A stretch of DNA of 64,000 nt from Rhodoligotrophos appendicifer (lineage in GTDB: Bacteria > Pseudomonadota > Alphaproteobacteria > Rhizobiales > Im1). Below, piece by piece: positions 8,662 to 18,248 of this stretch. The stretch covers positions 62,001 to 126,000 of the forward strand of contig NZ_VHKL01000011.1 of assembly GCF_007474605.1 (NCBI RefSeq). Direction: 5' to 3'. Every line of letters begins with the position of its first letter. Position 1 is the stretch's first letter. The position numbers and the translations under genes were made by a program. A model generated the notes under the pieces. The model made no database searches. It worked only from the letters and a program-made list of their open reading frames with translations, and was not told the origin of the DNA.

Positions 8662-10700
8662 GGCGCAGCCTCCACGGCGCTGGCGGATCGCGTCAGGATC
8701 AATGTTCCGGTGTCGTGCACCGTGAGGCTCCAGTCGGGTGGCACAAAGCTGGTGGCGAAATGATCCTCGACGATGGCGGGGCCGGCACAGGTGAAGCCCG
8801 CGGGGAGATCGGGGCGCCAGAAAAACTCCGCCTGACGCAGCTGGCCGCCGAAGTAGATCTCGGACCGCTCGGCTCGGGGCGCCGCGCCTTCGGGCTTGGA
8901 GGCCATGGTGATGCGGCCGGCCTCCTTTCGCGCCACAAGCCTGAGATTGACGATCTGTACCTGCTTTTCCGGGAAGCTGTGGCCGAACCTCTCCTTGTAG
9001 AGGGCGTGGAAATTCGCGATCCAAGCGTGGCACGCCGAGGGTCCGATCGCCGAGTCCGCGACCGGCACGGAGAGTTCGGAGGCCTGGCCGCGATAGCGAA
9101 TGTCGACGGCGCGTTCGATGAGGATCTCCTTCGTCTCGAGACCGTATCGGGCGAACTCCGTGCGCGCCGCCTGGTCCAAGGCGTCGAAGGCCGCGGCGAG
9201 GGCGTCTATGTCGAGTGCGACTGCGTCCGCCGGATGCGCCTTCACCAGGTCCACGGTGAAGTCGCTGGCGAGCAGGCCGAGGGCGGACAGGACCCCCTGG
9301 TGCTCGGGCACCACGACCGTGTCGATCATGAGGTCATCGGCGACTTCACAGGCATGCAGTGCCCCGGCGCCACCGAAGGCGAGAAGGGCGAAATCGCGGG
9401 GGTTATGGCCGCGCTCGATGGAGATCAGCCGGATGGTCTCGGTCATGTTGGAGTTCGCGATGCGCCGAATCCCCTCGGCCACCTCCAGGGCTGAGAGCTG
9501 CAGCGTCTGCGACAGCCTGCCAATGGCCGCGGCGGCCAAGTCGAGGCGAAGCTCCAGGGCGCCGCCGAAGAAGCGGTGCGGTCGCAGGATGCCCATGAGT
9601 GCGGTGGCATCGGTGGTGGTCGGCTCCGTTCCGCCCCTCCCGTAGCAGCAGGGACCCGGATCGGCGCCCGCACTGCGCGGTCCGACCCGCAGATATCCCG
9701 CCGCGTCAACGGCGGCGATCGATCCGCCGCCGGCGCCGACGACCTGGATGTCGAATGTGGGCGCGCGCACGGGCAGGCCATCGACCTTGTTGTCATAGGA
9801 GAGCGTCGCCTGCAGGTCGCGTACCAGGCAGACATCGGTGCTGGTGCCGCCCATGTCGAGCGTGATGAAATCGCGGACACCGGACAGTCCGCCCATGAAG
9901 ACGGCGCCGACCACTCCGGCTGCCGGTCCCGACAGCACGACATTGACCGCCTTCTCCTTGGCAGCCTGGATCGGAATGATCCCGCCGGAGGATTGCATGA
10001 TCTGGATGTTGCCCTGCAGGCCGTTGTCCTGCATCAGCCGTTCGATCTCGCCCATATAGCCGGCGACCACCGGCCGCAAATAGGCACTCATGACCGTCGT
10101 GCTGGCGCGTTCATATTCGCGGTATTCCGGATTGACCACGGAGGACAGGCTCACCTGGAGGGAGGGGAAACGCTCGCGAAGCCAGTCCTCGAGCTCCCGT
10201 TCGTGGCGCGGATCGAGGTAGGAGTGCAGCAGGCAGACGGCGACCGAAGAGATCCCGTCGCGCTCGACCAATTGCCTGAGTTCGGCTTCCAGGCGCAGAT
10301 CACAGCTCAGGGGAGTGACCACTGCGCCGGTCGCGTCCAGTCTTTCCCGCACTTCGAGGGACCATTGGCGCGGCACCAAAGGCTGCGGCGCGGTGTAGTG
10401 CATATCGAAGATGTCGGATTTCTCGTGCCGCTGGATCTCGAGGATGTCGCGATGGCCCTCGGTGACCAGCAAGGCGGTGGGGGCGCCCTTGCGCTCGATC
10501 ACGGCATTGGTCGCTACCGTCGAGCCATGGACGAGGCTGGTGACGCCCGAGGCGTCCGGCCGCCAGCGCAGCAACGCGTCGAGGGCACCGAGCGCCGGGT
10601 TGGAAGGCGTACTCAATGCCTTGGCGGATTCAATCTGTCCGCTGTCCGACACGGCGATCAGGTCGGTGAATGTTCCACCGATTTCGATACCCACGCGCAT
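8658..10700 (-). CDS. HyuA-type hydantoinase/oxoprolinase ATPase subunit
   Basis: 680 aa, full length. Motifs: EIGGTFTDL (6-14), HGSTVATNAVIERKGAP near 58-74, DMGGTSTDVCLV near 280-291 and GAGGGSIAAVDAAG near 318-331, with MQSSGGIIP and LSGPAAGVVGA between them. All are typical of active HyuA. It follows the 548-aa hyuB by 6 bp and overlaps the short hyuB-like gene by 4 bp. Because the downstream HyuB is degenerate, the upstream HyuB at 10707-12353 is the likely functional partner. Substrate unknown; N-methylhydantoinase and acetophenone-carboxylase-like members share this fold. Confidence 0.88.
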   Translation of the reverse strand: MRVGIEIGGTFTDLIAVSDSGQIESAKALSTPSNPALGALDALLRWRPDASGVTSLVHGSTVATNAVIERKGAPTALLVTEGHRDILEIQRHEKSDIFDMHYTAPQPLVPRQWSLEVRERLDATGAVVTPLSCDLRLEAELRQLVERDGISSVAVCLLHSYLDPRHERELEDWLRERFPSLQVSLSSVVNPEYREYERASTTVMSAYLRPVVAGYMGEIERLMQDNGLQGNIQIMQSSGGIIPIQAAKEKAVNVVLSGPAAGVVGAVFMGGLSGVRDFITLDMGGTSTDVCLVRDLQATLSYDNKVDGLPVRAPTFDIQVVGAGGGSIAAVDAAGYLRVGPRSAGADPGPCCYGRGGTEPTTTDATALMGILRPHRFFGGALELRLDLAAAAIGRLSQTLQLSALEVAEGIRRIANSNMTETIRLISIERGHNPRDFALLAFGGAGALHACEVADDLMIDTVVVPEHQGVLSALGLLASDFTVDLVKAHPADAVALDIDALAAAFDALDQAARTEFARYGLETKEILIERAVDIRYRGQASELSVPVADSAIGPSACHAWIANFHALYKERFGHSFPEKQVQIVNLRLVARKEAGRITMASKPEGAAPRAERSEIYFGGQLRQAEFFWRPDLPAGFTCAGPAIVEDHFATSFVPPDWSLTVHDTGTLILTRSASAVEAAP

Positions 10701-10706
10701 GGTCCC

Positions 10707-12353
10707 TCACATCACCGATTCTGCTGTCACCAGACCGGACATGCGGTCCTCGCGGGAGGCCGCCCGAGCCCGGTTTCCGGGCGGCCCATAGCCGCCACCG
10801 CCGCCGCCGACCATGCGCAAGCGGTCCCCCGACTTCAGGAGGAAGCCCGTCTTCGATGCGAGGGGGATGAGTTCGTTGCCCCGCTCCACCTCGATGCGGC
10901 CCGGCAGGCCGTCGCCACCGCCTGCCGCGCCCGGGGCGCCGTATTTGAAGCGGTCGGTGAAGACCGTGACCAGGACATCATCCTCGAGGACGTCATATTC
11001 GCGGATTTCGCCCGCGCCGCCGCGCCATTGCCCGGGCCCGCAGGAATCCTGCTCCAGCCCGTAGCGGCGAATCCGCAGGAACGGAAATTGGCGCTCCACA
11101 TATTCGGTGGGCGCGTTGGAGCAGTTGCTCAGGGGGAAGGGCAGCGCGTTCGGCCCGTCGCTCCCGTTGCGCGCGCCCCAGCCTCCGGACAGCACCTCGA
11201 CGAAGATGTCGAAGCGGCCGTCCCGCATGCGGCTGAGCGCCAAGCAAATGGAGGAATTGAAGCCCGTGGCCATCACGCGGTCGGGAATCGCCTTCTGCAG
11301 CGCATCCATGACGGCGTCATAGACCCGATAGGCGGTGATGATCCGGCCATGGACGCTGGCCGGCGGAAGCGGGTTGAGGAAAGATCCTTCCGGGACCCGC
11401 ACCTCGATCGGACGCACGGCGCCGGCATTGTGCCACATCTCGATGCCAGCCCCCAGGACCTGCCGGACGATGGTCCAGACCGCGCCCAAGGTGGAGGAGA
11501 GGTTGGCGTTCATCATGCACGGGCGCTGGGCATCGGTGCCGGCAAAGTCGATGACCAGCGTGCCGCCGGTCTTGGTCAGACGCGTGCGCACCACCATTTC
11601 GGGGCCGCCGATGCCGTCATCATCCAGCCAGGCGCTGCCTTCCACGTCGAAATCATCGAGAGATTCGAGCGTTGCCCGCATGACGCTCTCGGAGGCTGCG
11701 ACGAGCGCCGTCATGGTGGCGCAGATGGTGTCGCTGCCGTAGCGCCTGGCCAGGGCCTGCAGCCGGCTGCGACCCGAAAACAGGGCGACGAGCTGGGCGT
11801 TGAGGTCACCCGTGGTCTCATCGGGAACGCGGACGTTTGCCGTGATCAGCTGCTCGAACAAGGCCGGGAAACGACCATTATCGAGCCTCATGCGCAGAGG
11901 CGGGATGATCTTGCCTTCCTCATAGATCTCCGAAGCACGGGGAAGAATTCCCGGTGCGGCGCCCCCCACATCGATGTGGTGCGCAATGGAGCCGACAAAG
12001 GCGATCCGCCGCCCCTCGGCGAAGACGGGCATGAACAGCGCGATGTCGTTCAGGTGATGGCAGCCACGATAAGGGTCATTCGTGACCAGGATCGTGTCCT
12101 CGGTCATCTCATCGGGATCGAATTGTTCAAGGCAAGCGCCGATGGCGGTGGTCATGGCACTCAGAAGAATGGGAATGTGGTCGGGCTGGGCGATGAGCAC
12201 GCCGTCGGCATCGAACAGGGCCGTCGACATGTCCTTCGCTTCGCGGACGATGGAGGAGAAGGCATTGCGGAGGAGGTTGATCCCCATCTCCTCGGCGACC
12301 GCATGCAAGGCGCGGCCGATGATCTGCTGCTCGACGATTCCCGGTGCACTCAC
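10707..12353 (-). CDS. HyuB-type hydantoinase/oxoprolinase subunit
   Basis: 548 aa from a GTG codon (GTGAGTGCACCG) overlapping the hotdog gene stop as GTGA; the family-like region begins there although the frame is open further upstream. The signatures NDPYRGCHHLND (92-103) and AHHIDVGG (124-131) keep the His and Asp residues. The C-terminal half has the expected LSGGWGARNGSDGPNA, CGPGQWRGGAGE and GGGGGGYGPP segments. Between the hotdog gene and a hyuA gene, it probably pairs with the HyuA at 8658-10700. Confidence 0.87.
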   Translation of the reverse strand: MSAPGIVEQQIIGRALHAVAEEMGINLLRNAFSSIVREAKDMSTALFDADGVLIAQPDHIPILLSAMTTAIGACLEQFDPDEMTEDTILVTNDPYRGCHHLNDIALFMPVFAEGRRIAFVGSIAHHIDVGGAAPGILPRASEIYEEGKIIPPLRMRLDNGRFPALFEQLITANVRVPDETTGDLNAQLVALFSGRSRLQALARRYGSDTICATMTALVAASESVMRATLESLDDFDVEGSAWLDDDGIGGPEMVVRTRLTKTGGTLVIDFAGTDAQRPCMMNANLSSTLGAVWTIVRQVLGAGIEMWHNAGAVRPIEVRVPEGSFLNPLPPASVHGRIITAYRVYDAVMDALQKAIPDRVMATGFNSSICLALSRMRDGRFDIFVEVLSGGWGARNGSDGPNALPFPLSNCSNAPTEYVERQFPFLRIRRYGLEQDSCGPGQWRGGAGEIREYDVLEDDVLVTVFTDRFKYGAPGAAGGGDGLPGRIEVERGNELIPLASKTGFLLKSGDRLRMVGGGGGGYGPPGNRARAASREDRMSGLVTAESVM

Positions 12354-12778
12354 GGTTCGATCTCGGCGCGCAAGGCGGTCGGGGTCGTTCGCTGAAACTC
12401 GAGCGGCGTGACGGTCACAGCCTCGGCCCTGGCGATGAGGATCGGCTGCTCGAGCACCTCGCCGTGTGAGGGCTCCGTCCCGATGCCGAAGGTGCGCGCC
12501 ACGCACCAGCACTCGTATTGCCGCTTGCGCGAGGTTCGCCCCACGGAGAGCAGCTTGGCCGTCACCTTCAGAAAGTCGCCCTCATAGGCCGGTGCCAGGA
12601 ACTCGACCTTGTCCATGGCGCGCATGAACCCGCCATCGCCATCGAGCAGATAGGCGAGCTTCGTGCCGGCCATGCCGAACAGCTCGACGATCGTCCCGAG
12701 GGACACGACATGGTTCGAATAATGGCTGTCGACGCGAATTTCGATGCTGGTTTCGTAGGCGGTCAGATCCGGGGTCAC
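12350..12778 (-). CDS. Hotdog-fold protein resembling 3-aminobutyryl-CoA ammonia-lyase (Kal) or acyl-CoA thioesterase
   Basis: 142 aa single hotdog domain. Residues 18-75 (SHYSNHVVSLGTIVELFG, then LLDGDGGFMRAMDKVEFLAP and YEGDFLKVTAKLLSVG) match the Kal-like clade of lysine fermenters, whose members carry a similar HY...GGN...LFGD...D.VEFLAP.Y.GDF pattern. Kal removes ammonia from 3-aminoacyl-CoA. Acyl-CoA hydrolase is the main alternative. The gene is embedded between two hyuB genes in an operon that also has an acyl-CoA ligase, which makes CoA-level chemistry on an amino acid intermediate plausible. Confidence 0.7.
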   Translation of the reverse strand: MTPDLTAYETSIEIRVDSHYSNHVVSLGTIVELFGMAGTKLAYLLDGDGGFMRAMDKVEFLAPAYEGDFLKVTAKLLSVGRTSRKRQYECWCVARTFGIGTEPSHGEVLEQPILIARAEAVTVTPLEFQRTTPTALRAEIEP

Positions 12779-12789
12779 TCTCGTCCTCC

Positions 12790-14427
12790 TCAGCTATAGC
12801 CATTGCGCTTGTCGTCTTCGCGGGCCTTTGCTTCCCGCTTCTCCGGACTGCCCCAGCCCCCGCCGCCGGGGGTGCGCAGATGCGCCCCGTCGCCGGCCTT
12901 GACCCTGAAGCGGTCGATCTTCGTGAGATGGGGCGGCGTGGTTTCCGTCCCTCCCGCATGAAAACTATGGCGCGCCGGCTCGCCGGCAGCCCCGCCTTGC
13001 AACCCGTAAGCGCCGCGCGTGCCGCGATCGCCGAGCAGCGTGATGGTGCCCTCGCCGTCGCGCAGGGTGAAGGCGGCCTCGACCCCGAGCCCGCCGCGGA
13101 ACTGTCCGTCGCCGGCAGACCCTTCGCGCACGCTGTAGCGGCTGAACAGGATCGGCACCGCTTGCTCCAGGACCTCCAGCGAGCTGTTCCGGGAGGACGA
13201 CACGATCGTCGAGCCGTTGGTCAGCCCGTCGCCATCGCCATGCCCGCCATAGCCGCCACCGAAGAAGAACACCGTCGCATAGCGGCCCTTGCTCGGCGAA
13301 AGCCCGCCGATGCCGATATTCGTGCCGGTGCCGAAGGCGCTGGCGGGGACCTTGTCCGGGATCGCCTTGGACAGCGCGCCCATGACGACGCCGATCAGCC
13401 TCTGGGTGGTCTCGGTGGTGCAGCCGCTGCAGGGGCTCGGCGGCTCCGGATTGAGCATCGAGCCCTTGGGCACGATGATGTGGAAGGGCACGAAGCAGCC
13501 GGAATTGACGGGCACGTCCCAGAACACATGGTTCATGGCGATCATCAATCCGGTCACCGTGCAGCTGATCGGGCTGTTGAACGGGCCCCGGCAGGCCGGC
13601 GCGCTGCCCGAGAGATCGAAGGTGATCTCCGAGCCCTTGACGGTCATCACCAGGTCGATGAGCAATTGGCCCTCCTCGACGCCGTCGCTGTCGAGGACAT
13701 CGGAAAATTGATAGTTGCCGTCGGGAATGCTCTCGATATGAGAGCGCATCAGGGCTTCGGAGCGCTGCTTCAGCTCCGCCGTCGCCCGCAGCAGCACGTC
13801 CTTGCCGTGCACCGCGATGAGCTCGTCCAGCCGCTTGACGCCGATCTCCAGCGCGTTGATCTGCGCTGCCATGTCGCCGTAGCGGTCCTCGCTGACCCGC
13901 ATGTTCAGCAGCATGACTTCGAGCAGGCCCTGGTTCAGGACGCCCCCGTCATAGATCTTGACCGGCGGCAGCCTCAGACCCTCCTGGTAGATCTCGGTGG
14001 CGACCGGCGTGAAGCCGCCGGGGGTCATGCCGCCCACATCGGGCCAATGGCCGGTGTTTGCCACGAACAGCACCACCTTGCCGTCATGGAAATAGGGGCG
14101 GACGAACTTGACGTCCATGGTGTGCGTTCCCCCCATATAGGGGTCGTTGATCACGTAGACGTCGCCCGGCTTCATGCCTGCCGGATCATGCCGCTTGATG
14201 ACCTCCTGCACCGTGTGCTGCATCACCGTCGTGAACAGCAGGATGCCGGTCGTGCCCTGCACGATCACCTCTCCGGTCACCCCGTCATAGATGCCGCTGG
14301 CACGGTCCCAGGCGTCCGCGATGACGGGCGAGATGGCGGAGGCGGCGATCACCGCGTCCATTTCCTCGGCGATCTGGTCAAGTCCACCCTTGATGACGGT
14401 CAAGGTTACGGGATCAATGGTGCTCAT
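12790..14427 (-). CDS. HyuB-type hydantoinase/oxoprolinase subunit
   Basis: 545 aa from MSTIDPVTLTVIKGG. The ATG shares one base with the hyuA stop (TGATG); a GTG one codon earlier is equally possible. The signatures NDPYMGGTHTMD (94-105) and GHWPDVGG (126-133) are complete. The C-terminal half has CSGCTTETTQ, FFFGGGYGGHGDGDG and GSAGDGQFRGGLGVE as in active family members. Directly downstream of hyuA (14427-16463) and probably forming a complex with it. Substrate not predictable beyond a cyclic amide, imide or hydantoin. Confidence 0.88.
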   Translation of the reverse strand: MSTIDPVTLTVIKGGLDQIAEEMDAVIAASAISPVIADAWDRASGIYDGVTGEVIVQGTTGILLFTTVMQHTVQEVIKRHDPAGMKPGDVYVINDPYMGGTHTMDVKFVRPYFHDGKVVLFVANTGHWPDVGGMTPGGFTPVATEIYQEGLRLPPVKIYDGGVLNQGLLEVMLLNMRVSEDRYGDMAAQINALEIGVKRLDELIAVHGKDVLLRATAELKQRSEALMRSHIESIPDGNYQFSDVLDSDGVEEGQLLIDLVMTVKGSEITFDLSGSAPACRGPFNSPISCTVTGLMIAMNHVFWDVPVNSGCFVPFHIIVPKGSMLNPEPPSPCSGCTTETTQRLIGVVMGALSKAIPDKVPASAFGTGTNIGIGGLSPSKGRYATVFFFGGGYGGHGDGDGLTNGSTIVSSSRNSSLEVLEQAVPILFSRYSVREGSAGDGQFRGGLGVEAAFTLRDGEGTITLLGDRGTRGAYGLQGGAAGEPARHSFHAGGTETTPPHLTKIDRFRVKAGDGAHLRTPGGGGWGSPEKREAKAREDDKRNGYS

Positions 14428-16463
14428 CACGCTGCCTCGATGACGATGTTCAAGCTCTCATGCACGACGGCCTTGAAGCCGGGCTCGACGAAGGTGGTGG
14501 CGTCGGGTTGGGAGAGGATCGCCGGTCCTAAGACAGTGGCGCCGCGCGGCAGTGCGAGCCGATCGAAGACTGTGCTCGCATGCCAGCGGCCATCGAAGAA
14601 GACCTGTTGAGACTTCAATGGTTGGACGGCAATCGATGGATCCGGCGCAATGATCAGCTCCGACAGGCGCGGCGGGCGATGGCTGCTCGACACCGTGAGC
14701 CGCACATTCGCCAGGATGATGCCGGAGCGATCCAGCAGCACGCTGAAGCGCTCGCGATAGGCGGCATCGAAGGCTTTGCGGATCGCCTCCGGCGTCAGCG
14801 GCATGTCCGCGGGAAAGGCAACCTGGATCGTATGGGTCTGACCGCGATAGGCCATGTCGGCACCGAGTTGCACCCGAACATCCGCGTCCGCGACCCCTTC
14901 CTCCAGGAGCAGCCGGCGCCCTTCCTGCTCGTAGGTGTCATAGATGGCGCGCAGGCTCTCGGGGTCGAGCTCCGCCAGGTTGATGTTCACGGTGCGGACG
15001 AAATCGTGCCGGAGCTGGCCGAGAAGGCAGCCGAGCGCCGAAGTGATCCCGGGGAAATAGGGAATGATCGCGCGCGCCAGTCCCACCTGTCGGAGGATCC
15101 GGTTCGCAAAGAGCGGCCCGGCACCGCCAAAGGCGACCAGGGAAAACCCCCTGGGATCGTGGCCACGCTCGACCAGCCGTCGACGCAGGTGGCCTGAGAC
15201 CTTGTGGGCCGCGACCGTCAGGATCGCTTCCGCCGCGGCCAGCGTGTCCAAGTTCAGGGGGCCGCCCACGGTTTCGTCCACAGCCCGCCGCGACAGGTCC
15301 GGGTTCATCTGTCGACCATGCTTCTGGCCGATGCCGCCTTGAGGATCGAGCAGCCCGGTGACCAGGGCCGCATCCGTGATGGTCGGCTGGGTGCCGCGTC
15401 CATAGCAGGCGGGACCCGGATCGGAGCCCGCGCTTTCCGGGCCGATCTGCAGAATGCCCGTCTTGTCGATCCAGGCGAGGCTGCCCCCGCCCGCACCCAC
15501 CGCATCGATATCGAGCATGGGGGTGGCCAGGGGGATGCCGAATTCGAGCGCCTTCTGTTGGGTGAGGGACGGTTGTCCGCCCCGGATCAGGCAGATATCC
15601 AGACTCGTGCCGCCGATATCGGCGGAGACCACGTCGGCAAATCCCATCTCCTCCGCGATGGCCGCCGCCGCCGTCGCACCTCCGGCCGGACCCGACAGGA
15701 TCGTATTGGCCGCGAGACGAGGCGCGACCTCGGCGCTCATCAGCCCGCCATTGGACTGAACGATGAGCAAGTCGCGCTTATAGCCGTGCTGCTGCAGCCG
15801 ATCGGTCAGCCGCCGGAAATAACGCGACAGCAAGGGCTGCACATAGCCGCTGACAACCGCGGTGCTGGTGCGTTCGAATTCGCGGATGGCCGGCAGGATT
15901 TGCGACGACACCGCAATGTAGTCGTTCGGCCAGATCGACTTCACGGCCTCCAGGGCTGCGCGTTCGTTGGCCGGATTGGCATAGGAGTTCATGAAGCAGA
16001 TCACCAGAACCTCGGCGCCATCCGCCAGCAGCCCCTGGGCCACCGTCCGCACCTGATCCGCATCGATGCCCTCCAGGATCTCTCCCTCCGCGCTCACCCG
16101 CTCGCGGACCTCTCGCCGCAGGCTCCGCTCGATCAGCGGCTTGAAGGTGCCGGTGAGGCCGAATGTATGCGGCCGGTCGCGACGCCGGAGCTCAAGCACG
16201 TCGCGGAAGCCTTCCGTGGTGATGAGGCCGCAGCGCGCACCCTTACGCTCGATGACCGCATTGGTCGCGACCGTCGTCCCATGGATGACGAGGTCCACAT
16301 CGGCAAGGTCGATGCCCAGCTCCTGGGTTCCGTTGAACAGCCCGTCGGCCTGGTTTTCGGGCGTGGTCGGCACTTTGGCGACGGCGACACGCCGGGCCGC
16401 CTCGTCGATAAAGATCAAATCGGTATGGGTGCCGCCGATGTCGACACTGAGATAGCTTGCCAT
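14427..16463 (-). CDS. HyuA-type hydantoinase/oxoprolinase ATPase subunit
   Basis: 678 aa, full length. It shows VDIGGTHTDL (7-16), HGTTVATNAVIERKGARCG near 60-78, the IVQSNGGLM and LSGPAGGATAAAA segments near 235-270, DIGGTSLDICLI near 283-294 and GAGGGSLAWID near 320-330. All ATP-binding and hydantoinase-A features are intact. It starts one base after the livG stop, so uptake and catabolic genes are tightly linked. It pairs with the HyuB at 12790-14427. Confidence 0.88.
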   Translation of the reverse strand: MASYLSVDIGGTHTDLIFIDEAARRVAVAKVPTTPENQADGLFNGTQELGIDLADVDLVIHGTTVATNAVIERKGARCGLITTEGFRDVLELRRRDRPHTFGLTGTFKPLIERSLRREVRERVSAEGEILEGIDADQVRTVAQGLLADGAEVLVICFMNSYANPANERAALEAVKSIWPNDYIAVSSQILPAIREFERTSTAVVSGYVQPLLSRYFRRLTDRLQQHGYKRDLLIVQSNGGLMSAEVAPRLAANTILSGPAGGATAAAAIAEEMGFADVVSADIGGTSLDICLIRGGQPSLTQQKALEFGIPLATPMLDIDAVGAGGGSLAWIDKTGILQIGPESAGSDPGPACYGRGTQPTITDAALVTGLLDPQGGIGQKHGRQMNPDLSRRAVDETVGGPLNLDTLAAAEAILTVAAHKVSGHLRRRLVERGHDPRGFSLVAFGGAGPLFANRILRQVGLARAIIPYFPGITSALGCLLGQLRHDFVRTVNINLAELDPESLRAIYDTYEQEGRRLLLEEGVADADVRVQLGADMAYRGQTHTIQVAFPADMPLTPEAIRKAFDAAYRERFSVLLDRSGIILANVRLTVSSSHRPPRLSELIIAPDPSIAVQPLKSQQVFFDGRWHASTVFDRLALPRGATVLGPAILSQPDATTFVEPGFKAVVHESLNIVIEAA

Positions 16464-16464
16464 G

Positions 16465-17256
16465 TCAGAGAGAACCTTCTTTGAGCTCTTTTCGGGCGGA
16501 TTTGCCGAGATAGGCCTCGATCACCGTCTCGTTCCGCTGAATGTCCTGGGGTGAGCCTTCCGCGATGGTCTTGCCGAAGTTCATGACCGTGAGCTCCCGG
16601 CACAGGCCCATGACGAAGGGCATGTCGTGTTCCACCAGCAATACCGTGACGCCGGAGGCGACGATCTCGTGGATCAAGGTTTCGATCTGCTTGGTCTCGA
16701 CCGGATTGATGCCGGCCGCCACCTCGTCCAGCAACAGCAGCTTCGGCTCCAGCGCCAAGGCGCGGCCGATCTCCAACTGGCGGCGATGGCCGTAGGAGAG
16801 ATTGCGCGCGAGCGTGCCCGCCTGCGCCTGCAGACCCACGCGATCGAGAATGGCCCATGCGACCTCCCGGTTGCGCCGGTCCTCCCGCCATTTGGCGGGG
16901 CCGCGGAACATGCTTCCGAGCAAGCCGATCTCGCCATGCACGAAGCGGCCCGCCAGCACCGTCTCCAGTGCCGTCATGTCTTCGAACAGCCGCGGCGTCT
17001 GAAAGGTGCGAGCGATGCCGAGCCGTGCCCGCTTATGGGAGGGAAGCCGGCTCACATCCTGGCCCTCGAACAGGATCTGCCCGGCTGCCGGAGTGTAGAG
17101 GCCGGTGATCAGGTTGAAGGCCGTGGTCTTGCCCGCGCCATTGGGGCCGATCAGCCCATGGGCGGTTCCCCGCGTCACGCTCAGGTTCAAGCCATCCGCA
17201 GCGGTGACGCCGCCGAAATTATGGTGCAGATCGCGGATTTCGAGCAGCGGGCTCAC
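16465..17256 (-). CDS. livG: Branched-chain amino acid-type ABC transporter ATP-binding protein
   Basis: 263 aa ATPase of the HAAT (LivG) type. Walker A GPNGAGKTTAFNLITG at about 37-52, signature LSYGHRRQLEIGRAL near 152-166, and Walker B KLLLLDEVAAG near 172-182, with the long LivG insertion (CF-type RTFQTPRLFEDMTALE) between. It energises import through LivH and LivM. It overlaps livM by 4 bp. HAAT systems carry amino acids but also amides, urea and hydantoins, so the family does not fix the substrate; the hyu neighbours suggest a cyclic amide. Confidence 0.9.
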   Translation of the reverse strand: MSPLLEIRDLHHNFGGVTAADGLNLSVTRGTAHGLIGPNGAGKTTAFNLITGLYTPAAGQILFEGQDVSRLPSHKRARLGIARTFQTPRLFEDMTALETVLAGRFVHGEIGLLGSMFRGPAKWREDRRNREVAWAILDRVGLQAQAGTLARNLSYGHRRQLEIGRALALEPKLLLLDEVAAGINPVETKQIETLIHEIVASGVTVLLVEHDMPFVMGLCRELTVMNFGKTIAEGSPQDIQRNETVIEAYLGKSARKELKEGSL

Positions 17257-18248
17257 GCGACCTCCTGCACGGGCTTGCTGCTCCTGGCGCGCAGGCGGCC
17301 GACGATGGCGTCAACGCCGCCGGCAATGCCCTTGGGCAGAAGCGTCATCGAGACGATCAGCAGCAGACCGTAGACGAGCATCTTATACTCGGCGAGGTCG
17401 CGCATATATTCCGGGATGATGATCAGCAAGGCCGTGCCGATCACCGCTCCGGCGAGGCTCCCATGACCGCCGATCGTGATCATGATCAGCAGCACCAGGC
17501 TCTCATGCCAGGTGAAATTCTCCGGGCTGAGATATTGATAGATATGCGGGATCAAGGCGCCCGCCCATCCGGCCGCGATGCATCCGACCGTGATCACCGC
17601 CATCTTGTAGCGCTCGACCGGAATGCCGATGCTGCGCGCCGCCGGCTCGTTCTGTCCGAGCGCCTGGAACGCCCGGCCGACGCGGCTGTTGGTCATTCGC
17701 AGGAACAGGACATAGGTGACCGTCAGGAAGACCGCCGACACGGTGAAGACACCCGCCGGCGTACTGAAATCGACGCCCAGAATCTCCAGGGGCGGGATGC
17801 CGCTGATCCCAAAGGATCCACCGGTCAGCCCTTTCAGATTGTGCAACAGCTGATAGCAGATGATGCCGAAGCCGAAGGTCGCGATCTTGAAATAGACGCC
17901 CGACAGGCGGATGAGCTGGGCCATAAGCAGGCCGAAGAATCCTGCAAGCAGCGCCGCCCCGATGGAGGCGACAATGAACGGAACCCCCAGCTCCTTCTCC
18001 AGCAGCACCCCCGTATAGGCGCCGATCCCGACAAAGGCGATGTGGCCCAGGGACAGCTGCCCGGCCAGGCCGACCATGAGCTGCAGGCCCAGCGAGGCCA
18101 CCGCATAGCAGGCGATGATCGCGCCGAGATAGAGCCAGAACCCCCCGAGGACGAAGGGGAGGATCCAGATGCAGCCAAGGACCAGCGCCGCGACAAGCCA
18201 TTGCTGCCGGGGCCGCTCATCGGGTGGGATCGGAGTGGGCGTGCTCAT
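17253..18248 (-). CDS. livM: Branched-chain amino acid-type ABC transporter permease
   Basis: 331 aa with 9-10 predicted membrane segments. The family signature SLGLQLMVGLAGQLSLGHIAFVGIGAYTG (about 51-79, quoted here in part) and the cytoplasmic loop NSRVGRAFQALGQNEPAARSIGIPVERYK near 182-210 identify LivM. The C-terminus ends in a basic tail (RARSSKPVQEVA). It overlaps livH and livG by 4 bp each, so the permease pair and ATPase are translationally coupled. Confidence 0.9.
   Translation of the reverse strand: MSTPTPIPPDERPRQQWLVAALVLGCIWILPFVLGGFWLYLGAIIACYAVASLGLQLMVGLAGQLSLGHIAFVGIGAYTGVLLEKELGVPFIVASIGAALLAGFFGLLMAQLIRLSGVYFKIATFGFGIICYQLLHNLKGLTGGSFGISGIPPLEILGVDFSTPAGVFTVSAVFLTVTYVLFLRMTNSRVGRAFQALGQNEPAARSIGIPVERYKMAVITVGCIAAGWAGALIPHIYQYLSPENFTWHESLVLLIMITIGGHGSLAGAVIGTALLIIIPEYMRDLAEYKMLVYGLLLIVSMTLLPKGIAGGVDAIVGRLRARSSKPVQEVA

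Noticed and set aside
9576-12395. A 939-codon open frame on the plus strand
   Set aside because: It lies antisense to hyuA and hyuB, is Arg/Gly/Ala/His-rich without domains, and results from high-GC codon bias.
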